From Tenacibaculum sp. Bg11-29 (GTDB lineage: Bacteria; Bacteroidota; Bacteroidia; Flavobacteriales; Flavobacteriaceae), in contig NZ_PJBB01000003.1 in the NCBI RefSeq assembly GCF_002836595.1, positions 1,797,001 to 1,861,000 on the forward strand: a stretch of 64,000 nucleotides of DNA. The letters run 5' to 3'. Both the position numbers and the translations under genes were made by a program. This document shows positions 1 to 8,306 of the stretch, in pieces. Under the pieces are notes generated by a model, which saw only the letters and a list, made by a program, of their open reading frames with translations, was not told the DNA's origin and made no database searches. Each line of letters starts with the position of its first letter. Position 1 is the first letter of the stretch.

Positions 1-1863
1 TACGCCTAATATAAGTCCATCATATAAGTTGTATTTAAAGTCAGGATAGTAAAATAATTGATTGTAATATGGGTTTTCTATATCCTTTAAAAATCTAAAT
101 TGAAGTGGTTTGTTTATTAGGTTATTGTTTATTTTTCTAAAATTATCTAACGAGTTGTATTCAGGGTAGCTATTTTCATAATTTAAAGCGAGTTTATTAA
201 AATCACCTTTTTTGATTTTAATTGTTTTAGAAGAGTCAGTTCCTGTAACCCATGTTTTAAATTTTATTTGCTGTTTTTGTATTCCATATAAAGCAATAGG
301 AGATGAGAAATTTCTTTTGTTTTTAATTGTAACTTCTAAAGAGTCTTTGTTTTTTGTGCTAGTTATTTTAGATATTTTATAATCAATTTTTTTATTTGTT
401 TTTATGTAATCGTTAAAAAACCATTTTAAGTCTTTTGAAGAGTTTTTTTGAAGGGTTTTTTTAAAACTATTACTGTTACTTAATTTTAATTGGTTTTTTG
501 AATAAAACTCTTTTACTGATTTAACTAAAGTATCTCCTCCTATAAAATCTTGAAGATATAATAAGCCTAAGCCTGCTTTATATTTACTAACAATTTTTCT
601 ATTAAAGTTTGAAAGAGAATCTGAAGGTGTTGTTAAGGATTGATCATAGAATTTACGTGCACTAAATTGATAGACAAAAGCATATTTTTCAAGTTGTTTT
701 AGTTTAGATATATTATATGTTTTTAGTGGCCAGTATTTAGAATATTTTCCCAATATAGTCGTATTAGGGTAGTATTCTTTAATATATTTCATCATTAAAA
801 AAGTTTCTAAGCCATCCGTAAGCCAGTAATCTATTCTTTGATTTAATATTAAAACATCATCAATATATTTTTTAGTAAGAGCTTTAAAAAAATTAATTTC
901 CCATCTAAAATTTTTAGGAAAAGGTTTTAACCAATAAGGTAGACCGTATATTTCATGCAATGAGTTTTTATTAATGGTAGTAGCATCAATAAATATCTCT
1001 GTATGTGGGTGTTTTCCTATGAAACCTTCAATAAATTTAATTTGTTTATTTATGATTTTTGAAGTAGTATCACGGGGAATACTTTTCAAATAAGCATTAG
1101 TTTTTATTTCTTTCTTTTTTGTTTTAAAAGAGATAAATTTATTAAGAGAATTAACATGAAGAATAATATCTTTCTTTCTTTTTCCTACTAAATGATAATT
1201 TATAATATTTTTTTCCTTTGTTTTATATTGATATAAATTACTCTCAACTGTATATTTTTTAGGAACATCAATACTTATTGTATAGTTAGTTAGATCTTGA
1301 TATAAATCATTAAGATTTAAATTACTCATTAACTGCCATTTTTCTTTATATATAGTAGGAACTATGTGCCAGAAACGTAAATGATAACCATTTTTTATTT
1401 TTCCGTATCCTGTAAATTTTGCACTAGGAATTTTTACAGTGTATGTTGTTGATAGAATTAAACTGTCTTTAGGTTTTAGCGTTTTATTTAGAGATACTTC
1501 AACTATATCTGATTTATTTTTTATTTCTTTAAAAGAAACTTGTTGGTAGTTTATAGATAGGTTGTGAATTTTTGAATAACCTCTATCTTTTTTTTTTGAG
1601 AAGTAAAATTTTTTATTGTAATCTTCTATAAAGCGTTTTCCTAAAGGTGTGTCGTTGTCTTTATAACTATTTGCCCAATTATGAAGAAATATTGAGTTTA
1701 AATTTTCTGAAGAAGTGTTATAAAAAACAGTTTTTTGTTGAATAAGAAGCAAGTCGTTTTTATCGTCGAGTTTTGCTTTTATTTCAATAGTATTTGTTTG
1801 TGCTGTTAGTGTATAACAGTACAAAAAAGTGAAAGATAAAAAAAAGAATAATTTGTGTCTCAA
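1..1863 (-). CDS. M1 peptidase-like protein lacking the zinc motif (partial, C-terminus off the left edge)
   Basis: An open frame runs from TTG at 1863 to the window edge (621 codons) and continues beyond it. A stop lies just upstream in frame and there is no ATG, so TTG is the likely start. It gives a signal peptide (RHKLFFFLSFTFLYC...LTAQ). The fold resembles the N-terminal and catalytic domains of M1 aminopeptidases. At the place of HEXXH the sequence reads KALTKKYIDD (around 850-880), and the usual WLNEGFA is WLTDGLE. Zinc-dependent catalysis is therefore unlikely. The last visible residues (YYPDFKYNLYDGLILG) could begin an outer-membrane barrel domain. Family assignment is from memory of flavobacterial M1-like proteins. 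Confidence 0.7.
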   Translation of the reverse strand, partial: MRHKLFFFLSFTFLYCYTLTAQTNTIEIKAKLDDKNDLLLIQQKTVFYNTSSENLNSIFLHNWANSYKDNDTPLGKRFIEDYNKKFYFSKKKDRGYSKIHNLSINYQQVSFKEIKNKSDIVEVSLNKTLKPKDSLILSTTYTVKIPSAKFTGYGKIKNGYHLRFWHIVPTIYKEKWQLMSNLNLNDLYQDLTNYTISIDVPKKYTVESNLYQYKTKEKNIINYHLVGKRKKDIILHVNSLNKFISFKTKKKEIKTNAYLKSIPRDTTSKIINKQIKFIEGFIGKHPHTEIFIDATTINKNSLHEIYGLPYWLKPFPKNFRWEINFFKALTKKYIDDVLILNQRIDYWLTDGLETFLMMKYIKEYYPNTTILGKYSKYWPLKTYNISKLKQLEKYAFVYQFSARKFYDQSLTTPSDSLSNFNRKIVSKYKAGLGLLYLQDFIGGDTLVKSVKEFYSKNQLKLSNSNSFKKTLQKNSSKDLKWFFNDYIKTNKKIDYKISKITSTKNKDSLEVTIKNKRNFSSPIALYGIQKQQIKFKTWVTGTDSSKTIKIKKGDFNKLALNYENSYPEYNSLDNFRKINNNLINKPLQFRFLKDIENPYYNQLFYYPDFKYNLYDGLILGV

Positions 1864-1873
1864 AGTTAAAATG

Positions 1874-1910
1874 ATTAAAGCTTATTGAATATTATTCAAT
1901 AAGCTTTAAT
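1874..1910 (-). terminator. Perfect 17-bp stem hairpin downstream of the LOG gene
   Basis: Two 17-nt arms (1874-1890 and 1894-1910) are perfectly complementary around a 3-nt loop. It lies 10 nt after the stop of the LOG gene and 11 nt before the TTG of the M1-like gene. It probably ends LOG transcription and could work on both strands. Confidence 0.7.
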
Positions 1911-1920
1911 TGTAATTATT

Positions 1921-2631
1921 TTAGAAGTTTGGTTTTAATTGATGCTTTGCATAGAATTTATTTAAATGATCTATAGCTTCATCAGCAGTGTCAACAACTC
2001 TAAATAAATTTAGATCTTTTTCACTAATATTTCCTTCTTCAATTAACGTGTTTTTAATCCAGTCTAATAAACCTCCCCAGAATTTTTTCCCAACTAAAAC
2101 AATCGGGAAACGACCAATTTTATTTGTTTGAATTAAAGTGATTGCTTCAAATAATTCATCTAAAGTTCCGAAACCACCAGGCATAACTACAAAGCCTTGA
2201 GAGTATTTTACAAACATTACTTTACGAACAAAAAAGTAATCAAAATCTAAACTCTTACCTGGGTCAATCCAAGGATTATCATGTTGTTCGAAAGGTAATT
2301 CTATATTTAAACCAACAGAAACACCTTTGCCACGGTTTGCACCTTTGTTTCCTGCTTCCATAATTCCTGGACCACCACCAGTAATTACACCAAAACCATT
2401 TTGAGTTAATTTATAAGCAACTTCTTCTGCTAATTCGTAATATTTATCACCCGGTTTTGTTCGAGCAGAACCAAAAATCGATACACAAGGGCCAATTTTA
2501 CTTAATTTTTCATAGCCTTCAACAAATTCTGCCATGATTTTAAAAATAGCCCAAGAATCGTTTGTTTTTATTTCATTCCAAGTTTTTGGTTGTAATTTTT
2601 CTTTTATTTTTCTGTCATCATTCATACTCAT
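1921..2631 (-). CDS. TIGR00730 / LOG family protein (nucleotide-5'-monophosphate phosphoribohydrolase type)
   Basis: 236 aa with a Rossmann fold and the two signature motifs of the LOG family: GGGPGIMEAGNKGA (about residues 84-97) and PGGFGTLDELFE (about 152-163). Characterised relatives hydrolyse the N-glycosidic bond of nucleoside 5'-monophosphates such as cytokinin ribotides. In bacteria the physiological role is often unclear. It is cytoplasmic with no signal peptide. The start MSMNDDRKIKEK has two close Met codons, and the first is used here. It stands alone, ahead of a strong hairpin at 1874. Confidence 0.9.
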   Translation of the reverse strand: MSMNDDRKIKEKLQPKTWNEIKTNDSWAIFKIMAEFVEGYEKLSKIGPCVSIFGSARTKPGDKYYELAEEVAYKLTQNGFGVITGGGPGIMEAGNKGANRGKGVSVGLNIELPFEQHDNPWIDPGKSLDFDYFFVRKVMFVKYSQGFVVMPGGFGTLDELFEAITLIQTNKIGRFPIVLVGKKFWGGLLDWIKNTLIEEGNISEKDLNLFRVVDTADEAIDHLNKFYAKHQLKPNF

Positions 2632-2734
2632 ACGCTTTTAAATTAATGTAACAATTTACAATGCTAAATTTACTTTTTTAGCAAGCTTGCTAATTTAATC
2701 CTTTTGTGCAAATAAAAATAATTAGTTATAAAAA

Positions 2735-2756
2735 AAAGCGAACAAAAGTTCGCTTT
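2735..2756 (-). terminator. Rho-independent terminator of the peptide cluster
   Basis: Hairpin with AAAGCGAAC / GTTCGCTTT arms and an AAAA loop, followed on the minus strand by a T-rich run (plus-strand A run 2731-2737). It lies 39 nt after the stop of the last precursor gene and probably ends the precursor transcript. Confidence 0.75.
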
Positions 2757-2794
2757 AATTTTATAAAAGTTTTTTTTAAAAAAAAACTGGGAAA

Positions 2795-2974
2795 TTAATA
2801 CCAAAGACAACCATGTCGGGTACATCTACCAGCATCGCAAAATTGTCCCCTTGGGGTTTGTACACAACATCTGCTACCACTTCCTGTACAAGAACCAAAT
2901 CCGATACCTCCATTAATTTCTTTTTGTTCCGCTTTATTTAAAGCTTTACCTAAGTTTAAAATTGATTTTTTCAT
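2795..2974 (-). CDS. GG-leader cysteine-rich peptide precursor 1
   Basis: 59 aa. The leader MKKSILNLGKALNKAEQ continues to INGG (residue 23). Such leaders are cut after GG by C39 peptidase-ABC exporters like those encoded at 5612 and 14295. The predicted mature part is 36 aa with six cysteines (C-x6-CC-x8-C-x4-C-x4-C) and ends HGCLWY. No maturase for lanthionines or thioethers is nearby, so disulfides are the likely modification. The start is fixed by identity of the leader with its paralogues and by the pseudoknot 27 nt upstream. Whether the product is a bacteriocin, toxin or signal cannot be read from the sequence. Confidence 0.85.
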   Translation of the reverse strand: MKKSILNLGKALNKAEQKEINGGIGFGSCTGSGSRCCVQTPRGQFCDAGRCTRHGCLWY

Positions 2975-3001
2975 TTTTAAATAATTTAAATTTGATTAAA
3001 T

Positions 3002-3035
3002 CCTTGATTATTTAAAGACACTCAAGGTTTGTGTC
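3002..3035 (-). promoter_or_regulatory. H-type pseudoknot leader element, copy A
   Basis: Read as RNA from the minus strand: stem 1 pairs GACAC with GTGTC. CCTTGA, in the loop of stem 1, pairs with TCAAGG downstream. The linkers are AAA, none, and nine A/U-rich nt. This is the order of an H-type pseudoknot. A small hairpin (ACTCT/AGAGT, 3037-3051) precedes it. The element ends 27 nt before the start codon of the precursor at 2974. Confidence 0.7.
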
Positions 3036-3109
3036 TACTCTTCGCGAGAGTGTTTTATCTAAATAATTAGATTTTATGTTTTATATTAATTAAGCTTCTT
3101 CTTTTGTTT

Positions 3110-3304
3110 TTATCTTGGAAAACAATAAACATGTACCATAACACATTTTTGATGGTATAAAGGTAAAGCATTAAAAGCATCACAATTATTTTCGTCATAA
3201 TAAATAGGACCAGAATAAGTATTGCATTGATTTATACCACCATTAATTTCTTTTTGCTCTACTTTGTTTAAAGCTTTACCTAGGTTTAAAATTGATTTTT
3301 TCAT
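3110..3304 (-). CDS. GG-leader cysteine-rich peptide precursor 2
   Basis: 64 aa: a 23-residue leader almost identical to its neighbours (NKVEQKEINGG), then 41 residues with four cysteines. The mature part is rich in Tyr, Asn and His and ends in YCFPR. Pseudoknot copy B lies 28 nt upstream. It sits between precursor 1 and hlyD and is probably co-transcribed with both. Expected to be exported by the PCAT/HlyD machinery encoded upstream; its activity is unknown. Confidence 0.85.
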   Translation of the reverse strand: MKKSILNLGKALNKVEQKEINGGINQCNTYSGPIYYDENNCDAFNALPLYHQKCVMVHVYCFPR

Positions 3305-3332
3305 TTTTTAAATAATTTAAATTTGATTAAAT

Positions 3333-3366
3333 CCTTGATCATTTAAAGACATTCAAGGTTTATGTC
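3333..3366 (-). promoter_or_regulatory. H-type pseudoknot leader element, copy B
   Basis: Same architecture as copy A, but stem 1 is GACAT paired with ATGTC, a compensatory change from GACAC/GTGTC. Stem 2 is CCTTGA/TCAAGG. It lies 28 nt before the start of precursor 2 and directly after the hlyD stop codon. Confidence 0.7.
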
Positions 3367-3387
3367 TATTTTTTGAGAGAGAATTTT

Positions 3388-4677
3388 TTATTTAATGATG
3401 TTTCTTAATTGATAGAAAAAACGTTCAATCAATCGTAAATCTTCAGTTACGATATCAGCAGTACCTTTCATTTCTTGTCTGAAAGCTATTTTTTTATCGT
3501 AAGTTGTTTTTAAATCTTGTGGTAATTCAACGTCGATTAGGTAATTACCTTTTAAATTTGGTACTTGAGAGATAGAAAGTACTTTTCCGTTTAATTCACC
3601 AAATTCATCAGAAGGGTAATTCAAAAGTTTTATTTGTACTTTTTGTCCTTTTTTTATTTTTCCCGAGTTTGCAGCAGGCGCTTTAATTTTCCCTATAAAA
3701 GAATTGTTTTTAGTAGGTATAATAATAAAGATTAATTCACCTGTTTTTACAGTTTGGCTTTTATTCCAAAATGATAAAAATGATACTTTACCATTAATAG
3801 ATGAAGTTAATGCATATTGTTTTTCCCAATCTTTTATTGCTTTTTTTAAATATAGGAACGATTGAATCGCTTTCTTTTTTAAACGAGTATCGTTTTGAGT
3901 TTTTTTAATTGAAGTACCTTCTAAGTTTTTAGCAGAATTATTTATAAGTTCTCTAATTTGAGAGATAGATGCTTCTAGACCTTTGTAAGATCTTTTAGAT
4001 TGTAAAAACTCTATTTCTTTTTGTTCTTTTTCTTTGGCTGAAATAACCCCTTGCATAAACATTTTTTTATTTCTGTTAAGGTCTTTTTCTTTAAATTCTA
4101 ATTCTTTTCTGTTAAGGTTTTTTTGTGATAATAGAATTTGTAATCGCCCTTTTGCCTCAATTACTGACATTCTGTTGGCAAAGGTCTCCGATTTATATGG
4201 GGTAAGTTTGTTATTTAAAATATATTCAGAATAGTCGTTTTCAAACTGCGAAAAACTAGTGGTAATGTCTCCTAAAATAAGAAACGGAAGTTTTTCAATA
4301 GGGAAAGAAAACTGATTATGGTGAAATGTTATTGTATCTGTAATACTTTTTAAAAGTAATACGTCTTTATAAGAAGCGCTATTTTCTATGACAGCCAATA
4401 TTTCATTTACATAAACATTTTTGTCTTCACTAGTTAAGAATACTTCAAACTGACCTGTTGATTTAGCGTATATTTTTTCAGGAGGAAAAGAGGTTGTTAC
4501 CATGACCTCAGAAGAAATAACATCAGGATATTTTACAAACCATGTAATAAATAGTAGCATTAAAATTAAGCCTAAAAATAAAGTATTACCCCATCGAATC
4601 ATCCAATTTGGTACATGGCTCAAAATTTCTTGAACCTCATCACTTCGTATTTCTATTTCTTGATTATTTTGTGGCAT
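3388..4677 (-). CDS. HlyD family secretion adaptor (copy 1)
   Basis: 429 aa periplasmic adaptor (membrane fusion protein). A short cytoplasmic tail is followed by one transmembrane helix near residues 27-50 (NTLFLGLILMLLFITW). Then comes a lipoyl/barrel-sandwich segment (IYAKSTGQFEVFLTSED), a long coiled coil of about residues 150-265, and the returning beta-barrel segment (IGKIKAPAANSGKIKKGQKV). It should link the PCAT exporter to an outer-membrane TolC-type channel, which is not in this window. A near-identical paralogue lies at 11414. A precursor-strand hairpin at 4702 precedes the gene. Confidence 0.92.
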   Translation of the reverse strand: MPQNNQEIEIRSDEVQEILSHVPNWMIRWGNTLFLGLILMLLFITWFVKYPDVISSEVMVTTSFPPEKIYAKSTGQFEVFLTSEDKNVYVNEILAVIENSASYKDVLLLKSITDTITFHHNQFSFPIEKLPFLILGDITTSFSQFENDYSEYILNNKLTPYKSETFANRMSVIEAKGRLQILLSQKNLNRKELEFKEKDLNRNKKMFMQGVISAKEKEQKEIEFLQSKRSYKGLEASISQIRELINNSAKNLEGTSIKKTQNDTRLKKKAIQSFLYLKKAIKDWEKQYALTSSINGKVSFLSFWNKSQTVKTGELIFIIIPTKNNSFIGKIKAPAANSGKIKKGQKVQIKLLNYPSDEFGELNGKVLSISQVPNLKGNYLIDVELPQDLKTTYDKKIAFRQEMKGTADIVTEDLRLIERFFYQLRNIIK

Positions 4678-4701
4678 GTAATATTTTTAAAGTATTGTAA
4701 T

Positions 4702-4724
4702 AGAGGGGAATATTATTCCCCTCT
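4702..4724 (-). terminator. Hairpin between precursor 3 and hlyD
   Basis: AGAGGGGAATA and TATTCCCCTCT pair perfectly. It follows the stop of the precursor at 4751 and precedes the hlyD start at 4677. An equivalent hairpin with a different sequence sits at 12721 in the second unit. It may limit read-through from precursors into hlyD. Confidence 0.65.
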
Positions 4725-4750
4725 TATTATTGGTAATAAGAGTGAATTTT

Positions 4751-4960
4751 TTAATTAGTTTCACCAGAATCACAACTAATATCCATTATAACACATCTGT
4801 CAGCGCCTGGATAATTTTGTATTTGATTACAAGGCAAGCAACCTGGAATAGGACCAAAACATAAACTTATAGGGAATTGGGTACAACCAAAACCACCATT
4901 AATTTCTTTTTGTTCTACTCTATTTAAAGTTTTTCCTAAGTTTAAAATTTGTTTTTTCAT
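4751..4960 (-). CDS. GG-leader cysteine-rich peptide precursor 3
   Basis: 69 aa, leader MKKQILNLGKTLNRVEQ... ending INGG at residue 23. The 46-residue cargo has six cysteines and the stretch CLPCNQIQNYPGADRC. The precursor at 13641 has CIPCNQINNYPGAANC, so the two are paralogous cargo in different units. Only the second stem of the leader element (CCTTAA/TTAAGG, 4980-5005 region) is recognisable upstream, and it is closer to the start (about 19 nt). Confidence 0.85.
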   Translation of the reverse strand: MKKQILNLGKTLNRVEQKEINGGFGCTQFPISLCFGPIPGCLPCNQIQNYPGADRCVIMDISCDSGETN

Positions 4961-5010
4961 TGATTATTTTTTAAATAAACCTTAATTTGTTAAATAGTTT
5001 AAGGTTTTGT

Positions 5011-5196
5011 TTATATGTTTTTTATTTTCCCATCGCAAAAAATACTACGATGTTTCCAGTCGCAAGGTAGGAAATCAGGGATTCCTGGGGTCGAACATTC
5101 ACACACTCTAAGACTAGGTATAGGACCGTTTCCATTAATGTTTTTTTGTTCCGCTTTATTTAAAGTTTTACCTAAGTTTAAAATTGATTTTTTCAT
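5011..5196 (-). CDS. GG-leader-type peptide precursor 4 with altered cleavage site (GN)
   Basis: 61 aa with the standard leader, except that the expected GG is GN (NINGNGPIP). The 38-residue cargo has four cysteines (VCEC...PC...FC) and a basic tail. C39 peptidases strongly prefer Gly at P1 and P2, so cleavage may be poor, shifted, or lost. The upstream element is also degenerate (only CCTT/AAGG pairing, 19 nt before the start). This gene may be on its way to becoming non-functional. Confidence 0.75.
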   Translation of the reverse strand: MKKSILNLGKTLNKAEQKNINGNGPIPSLRVCECSTPGIPDFLPCDWKHRSIFCDGKIKNI

Positions 5197-5267
5197 AGTT
5201 ATAGTTTAATTAAATCCTTGATTATTTTAAGGTAATAAAGGGGGTATTTGTTATTAAAGTGAGAGTC

Positions 5268-5441
5268 TTAATCTCTACAGCAAGCAACAGCACCGTAGAT
5301 AGGGTGAGGGTGATAACCTTTACGACAAGTATCTTGATCGTTAAAATAACCTGATCTACATACAGGTCCAATTCCACCATTAATTGATTTTTGTTCTGCT
5401 TTATTTAAAGATTTACCTAAGTTTAAAATTGATTTTTTCAT
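5268..5441 (-). CDS. GG-leader cysteine-rich peptide precursor 5
   Basis: 57 aa. Leader MKKSILNLGKSLNKAEQ... to INGG (residue 23), then 34 residues with four cysteines, ending VACCRD. Start ATG at 5441; stop TAA at 5268-5270. Pseudoknot copy E lies 27 nt upstream. It is the precursor nearest the 3' end of the PCAT gene at 5612, separated from it by a 75-bp imperfect palindrome. Confidence 0.83.
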   Translation of the reverse strand: MKKSILNLGKSLNKAEQKSINGGIGPVCRSGYFNDQDTCRKGYHPHPIYGAVACCRD

Positions 5442-5468
5442 TTTTAAATAATTTAAATTTGATTAACC

Positions 5469-5502
5469 CCTTGATCATTTAAAGACACTCAAGGTTTGTG
5501 TC
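5469..5502 (-). promoter_or_regulatory. H-type pseudoknot leader element, copy E
   Basis: Stem 1 GACAC/GTGTC and stem 2 CCTTGA/TCAAGG, with linkers of 3, 0 and 9 nt as in copy A. It is preceded on the RNA by a CTCGCGAG-containing hairpin and ends 27 nt before the precursor at 5441. Confidence 0.7.
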
Positions 5503-5526
5503 TATTCCTCGCGAGAGAATGCTTTT

Positions 5527-5600
5527 GTCATTGAGAATGAAATGAAGCAATCTTGTTTGTGTTGATAAGATTACTTCGTCGCTTCTCTTCTCGTAATGAC
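5527..5600. repeat. REP-like imperfect palindrome, copy 1
   Basis: A 74-bp imperfect inverted repeat with outer arms GTCATT/AATGAC and inner arms AATCTT/AAGATT. It lies just downstream of the PCAT stop. A degenerate copy occupies the same place after the second PCAT (14212-14283), and a third occurs at 59935-60027. The form resembles the GCAATGACG-type palindromes common between flavobacterial genes; that comparison is from memory. Confidence 0.6.
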
Positions 5601-5611
5601 GTTTATATATT

Positions 5612-7798
5612 TTATTTACCTAAATCTAGTTGATTTTTAACTAGATGATGGTAACTTCCTTTTAGTTTTATTAATTCTTCATGCGTACCCTTTTCGATAA
5701 TTTTCCCTTTATCTAATACCACTATTTGATGTGCATTTTTCACTGTACTTAATCTGTGAGCAATTACAACTGCTGTTTTATCAGAGAAGAACTCATTCAA
5801 TTTTCCCATAATTACCTTTTCATTATTAGCATCTAGGGCAGAAGTAGCTTCGTCAAAAAACAAGAATCGTGGATTTTTATATACAGACCTAGCAATAAGT
5901 AGTCGTTGTTTTTGTCCAGTACTCAATCCGTTACCTTCACTACCTATTTTAGTATTGTAACCAAGCGGGAGACCTTCTATATAATCTGCTATATTAGCTA
6001 CATTTATAGCATGTGCTAATTTTTCTTTATCAACATAATCTTCACCTACGGCAATGTTTTTAGCAATAGAATCATTGAAAATATATCCTTCTTGCATTAC
6101 GACTCCACAGTTTCTTCTCCATTCTTTTTGAGAGATATTTTTCAGGTTAAAATTATTTACCATAATATCTCCTTTATCTACTTGATAGAACCCAAGTAAT
6201 AATTTCATTAAAGTAGTTTTTCCACTACCACTAACTCCAACAATGGCTGTGGTTTTATTCGCTGGTATTTCTAAAGATAAGTCGTTAAGCACAGGTTCTA
6301 ATCCGCCCGTATATCTAAATGAAATGTTATTTAATTTTATAACTGCATTTTCAGGAATATGTGTAATTTTTTCATCACCAGGTTTTTCTTCATCTTCCAT
6401 ATTATGAATTTCACCAAGCCTATCAATAGATATTTGAGCATCTTGTACGTCACGCATGAAATTAATTAATTGTGTAATTGGGCCATTTAATTGCCCAACG
6501 ATATAACTAATTGCCATCATCATACCCAATGTAATATCGCCGTCAATCACCAACTTAGCAGAAAGTACAGTTATGAACATATTCTTTAGTTCATTAATAA
6601 AATTAGAACCTACACTTTGAGTTTGTTCTAACGCTAAACTTTTAGTAGCTACTTTAAATAATCGAGCTTGTACATATTCCCAGTTCCAACGCATTCGGCG
6701 TTCGGCATTGTGTAGCTTAATTTCTTGCATTCCGTTAATAAGTTCAATTACTTTACTTTGTTCTTGACTTACTTGTGAGAATCGTTTATAGTCTAATTCT
6801 TTTCTTTTTTTGAAGAAAAATAAGACCCATCCGAAGTATAAAATACTTCCAATAACGAATACTCCAAAAATTTGTAAACTATAATAGCCTAGTACTAAAC
6901 TGAAAATAATTAGGTTGAAAAAAGAAAATAAAACAGTTAAAGAAGAAGTAGTTAATATTCGTTCTATTCGTTTATGATCATTAATTCTTTGTAATAAATC
7001 TCCAGTCATTCTTACATCGAAATAGGAGATGGGTAGTTTCATTAATTTTATAAAAAAATCAGAGATTAATGAAATATTTATTCGAGTACTTAAGTGCAGT
7101 AAAATCCAACTTCGAATAATTTCTAAAGAAGCTTTACCAACAAACAAAAATAATTGAGCAAATAAGATTAAATATATAAAGTTTAAATCTTGGTTTTTAA
7201 TACCAACATCCACAATACTTTGTGTTAAGAACGGAAGTATTAGTTGCAATAAACTTCCAGCAAGCAGTCCTATAATAAGCTGTACTATAAATTTTTTGTA
7301 TTTGAATAAGTATTTGAATATAAAAGAGAATCCAAATTTTTCATCTTCTTCAAATTCTTCATTATAAAAACGAGGGGTAGGTTCTACTAATAAAGCAATA
7401 CCTTCTTCTGTATTTTCATTAGCATTGTTACCAATCCAAGATTGAATAAACTCTGCTTTGGTAAAAGAGATTAATCCATGAGCAGGATCGGAAATATAAA
7501 TAGAGTCTTTTTTAATTTTATAAAGTACTACATAGTGATTTTTATTCCAATGTAGTATACATGGTAATGGAGCTTCTTGCAGTTTATTATATGATAATTT
7601 TATCCCTAAAGATTTGAACCCCATAGATTCCACGGCATCACTTAAACCTAGTAAACTACTACCTTCTCTAGTGGTTTCACTTAGTTTTCGTAGTTGTTGG
7701 GTGTTAATTGTTTTACCATAGTGTTTGGATATGATCTTTATACAAGTAGGTCCACAGTCTTTGGCTTCTGTTTGTTGGAAATTTGGAAATTTTTTCAA
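5612..7798 (-). CDS. Peptidase-containing ABC transporter (PCAT), copy 1
   Basis: 728 aa. The N-terminal C39 peptidase domain shows Q9, catalytic C15 (KDCGPTC) and the HWNKNHYVV His with a following Asp (SDPAHG). An ABC transporter transmembrane domain of about residues 165-445 follows. The ATPase domain has Walker A GVSGSGKTT, signature LSTGQKQRLLIARS, Walker B FLFFDEATSALD and the switch His. Proteins of this type cut GG leaders and export the cargo across the inner membrane, here with HlyD. All catalytic motifs are intact. It is about 99% identical at the protein level to the copy at 14295. Confidence 0.96.
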   Translation of the reverse strand: MKKFPNFQQTEAKDCGPTCIKIISKHYGKTINTQQLRKLSETTREGSSLLGLSDAVESMGFKSLGIKLSYNKLQEAPLPCILHWNKNHYVVLYKIKKDSIYISDPAHGLISFTKAEFIQSWIGNNANENTEEGIALLVEPTPRFYNEEFEEDEKFGFSFIFKYLFKYKKFIVQLIIGLLAGSLLQLILPFLTQSIVDVGIKNQDLNFIYLILFAQLFLFVGKASLEIIRSWILLHLSTRINISLISDFFIKLMKLPISYFDVRMTGDLLQRINDHKRIERILTTSSLTVLFSFFNLIIFSLVLGYYSLQIFGVFVIGSILYFGWVLFFFKKRKELDYKRFSQVSQEQSKVIELINGMQEIKLHNAERRMRWNWEYVQARLFKVATKSLALEQTQSVGSNFINELKNMFITVLSAKLVIDGDITLGMMMAISYIVGQLNGPITQLINFMRDVQDAQISIDRLGEIHNMEDEEKPGDEKITHIPENAVIKLNNISFRYTGGLEPVLNDLSLEIPANKTTAIVGVSGSGKTTLMKLLLGFYQVDKGDIMVNNFNLKNISQKEWRRNCGVVMQEGYIFNDSIAKNIAVGEDYVDKEKLAHAINVANIADYIEGLPLGYNTKIGSEGNGLSTGQKQRLLIARSVYKNPRFLFFDEATSALDANNEKVIMGKLNEFFSDKTAVVIAHRLSTVKNAHQIVVLDKGKIIEKGTHEELIKLKGSYHHLVKNQLDLGK

Positions 7799-7887
7799 AA
7801 ATTATTATTATTTTATTAAAACTATTGATAATGAAATTCGACTAAAAGAAACTAAGCTCTTTATTTTTTCGATTTTTTAATGAAAAA

Positions 7888-8052
7888 TTATCCAATTACA
7901 CAATGACCTCCGTCATCACAAAAGGCATCATTACCATATTCATGTAAACACTGAATATTATAATAGCACCCCACTGGGGCATACCCACCATTAATCGTTT
8001 GTTGCTCCGCTTTGTTTAAAGCCTTACCTATATTTAAAATTGACTTTTTCAT
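7888..8052 (-). CDS. GG-leader cysteine-rich peptide precursor 6
   Basis: 54 aa. Leader MKKSILNIGKALNKAEQQT to INGG (residue 23), then 31 residues with four cysteines, ending CDDGGHCVIG. Start ATG 8052, stop 7888-7890. The CDDGG motif recurs in the precursor at 13184. The leader element upstream (around 8078-8113) is degenerate in both stems. A leaderless copy of this gene's 3' half sits at 16573 beside the second PCAT. Confidence 0.82.
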   Translation of the reverse strand: MKKSILNIGKALNKAEQQTINGGYAPVGCYYNIQCLHEYGNDAFCDDGGHCVIG

Positions 8053-8137
8053 AACTAAATTATTAACATTGTTTATTTAGTGAATATTTAAAAACAGCCA
8101 CCGTATGCGTCTATTCTTTACAAGAAATAATTTTATT

Positions 8138-8173
8138 CAAACTGCAAAGGCCTTTTTAGAACTTTGCAGTTTG
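8138..8173 (-). terminator. Hairpin downstream of precursor pair 7/8
   Basis: Arms CAAACTGCAAAG (8138-8149) and CTTTGCAGTTTG (8162-8173) are perfectly complementary. It follows the precursors at 8307 and 8499 in transcription order and precedes precursor 6. T-rich sequence flanks it on both sides, so it could act on either strand. Confidence 0.65.
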
Positions 8174-8306
8174 TTTTATTTAAAAACTTTATAGAAGTCC
8201 AAAATATATTTTTTCATATATTAATTGTAGTCTATTTTGTCATACCTAATCTATATTGATAAGAGATTGTTTTTTATGTGAAAAAATAGGACTATTTAAA
8301 TGTTTT

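Noticed and set aside
2975..3056. Reading the repeated leader element as a simple rho-independent terminator
   Set aside because: The pairing segments interleave rather than nest, no T run follows, and a coding start always follows 27-29 nt later.
5015..5209. Plus-strand ORF opposite precursor 4
   Set aside because: Mirror of the GG-leader gene; no homology and no start context.
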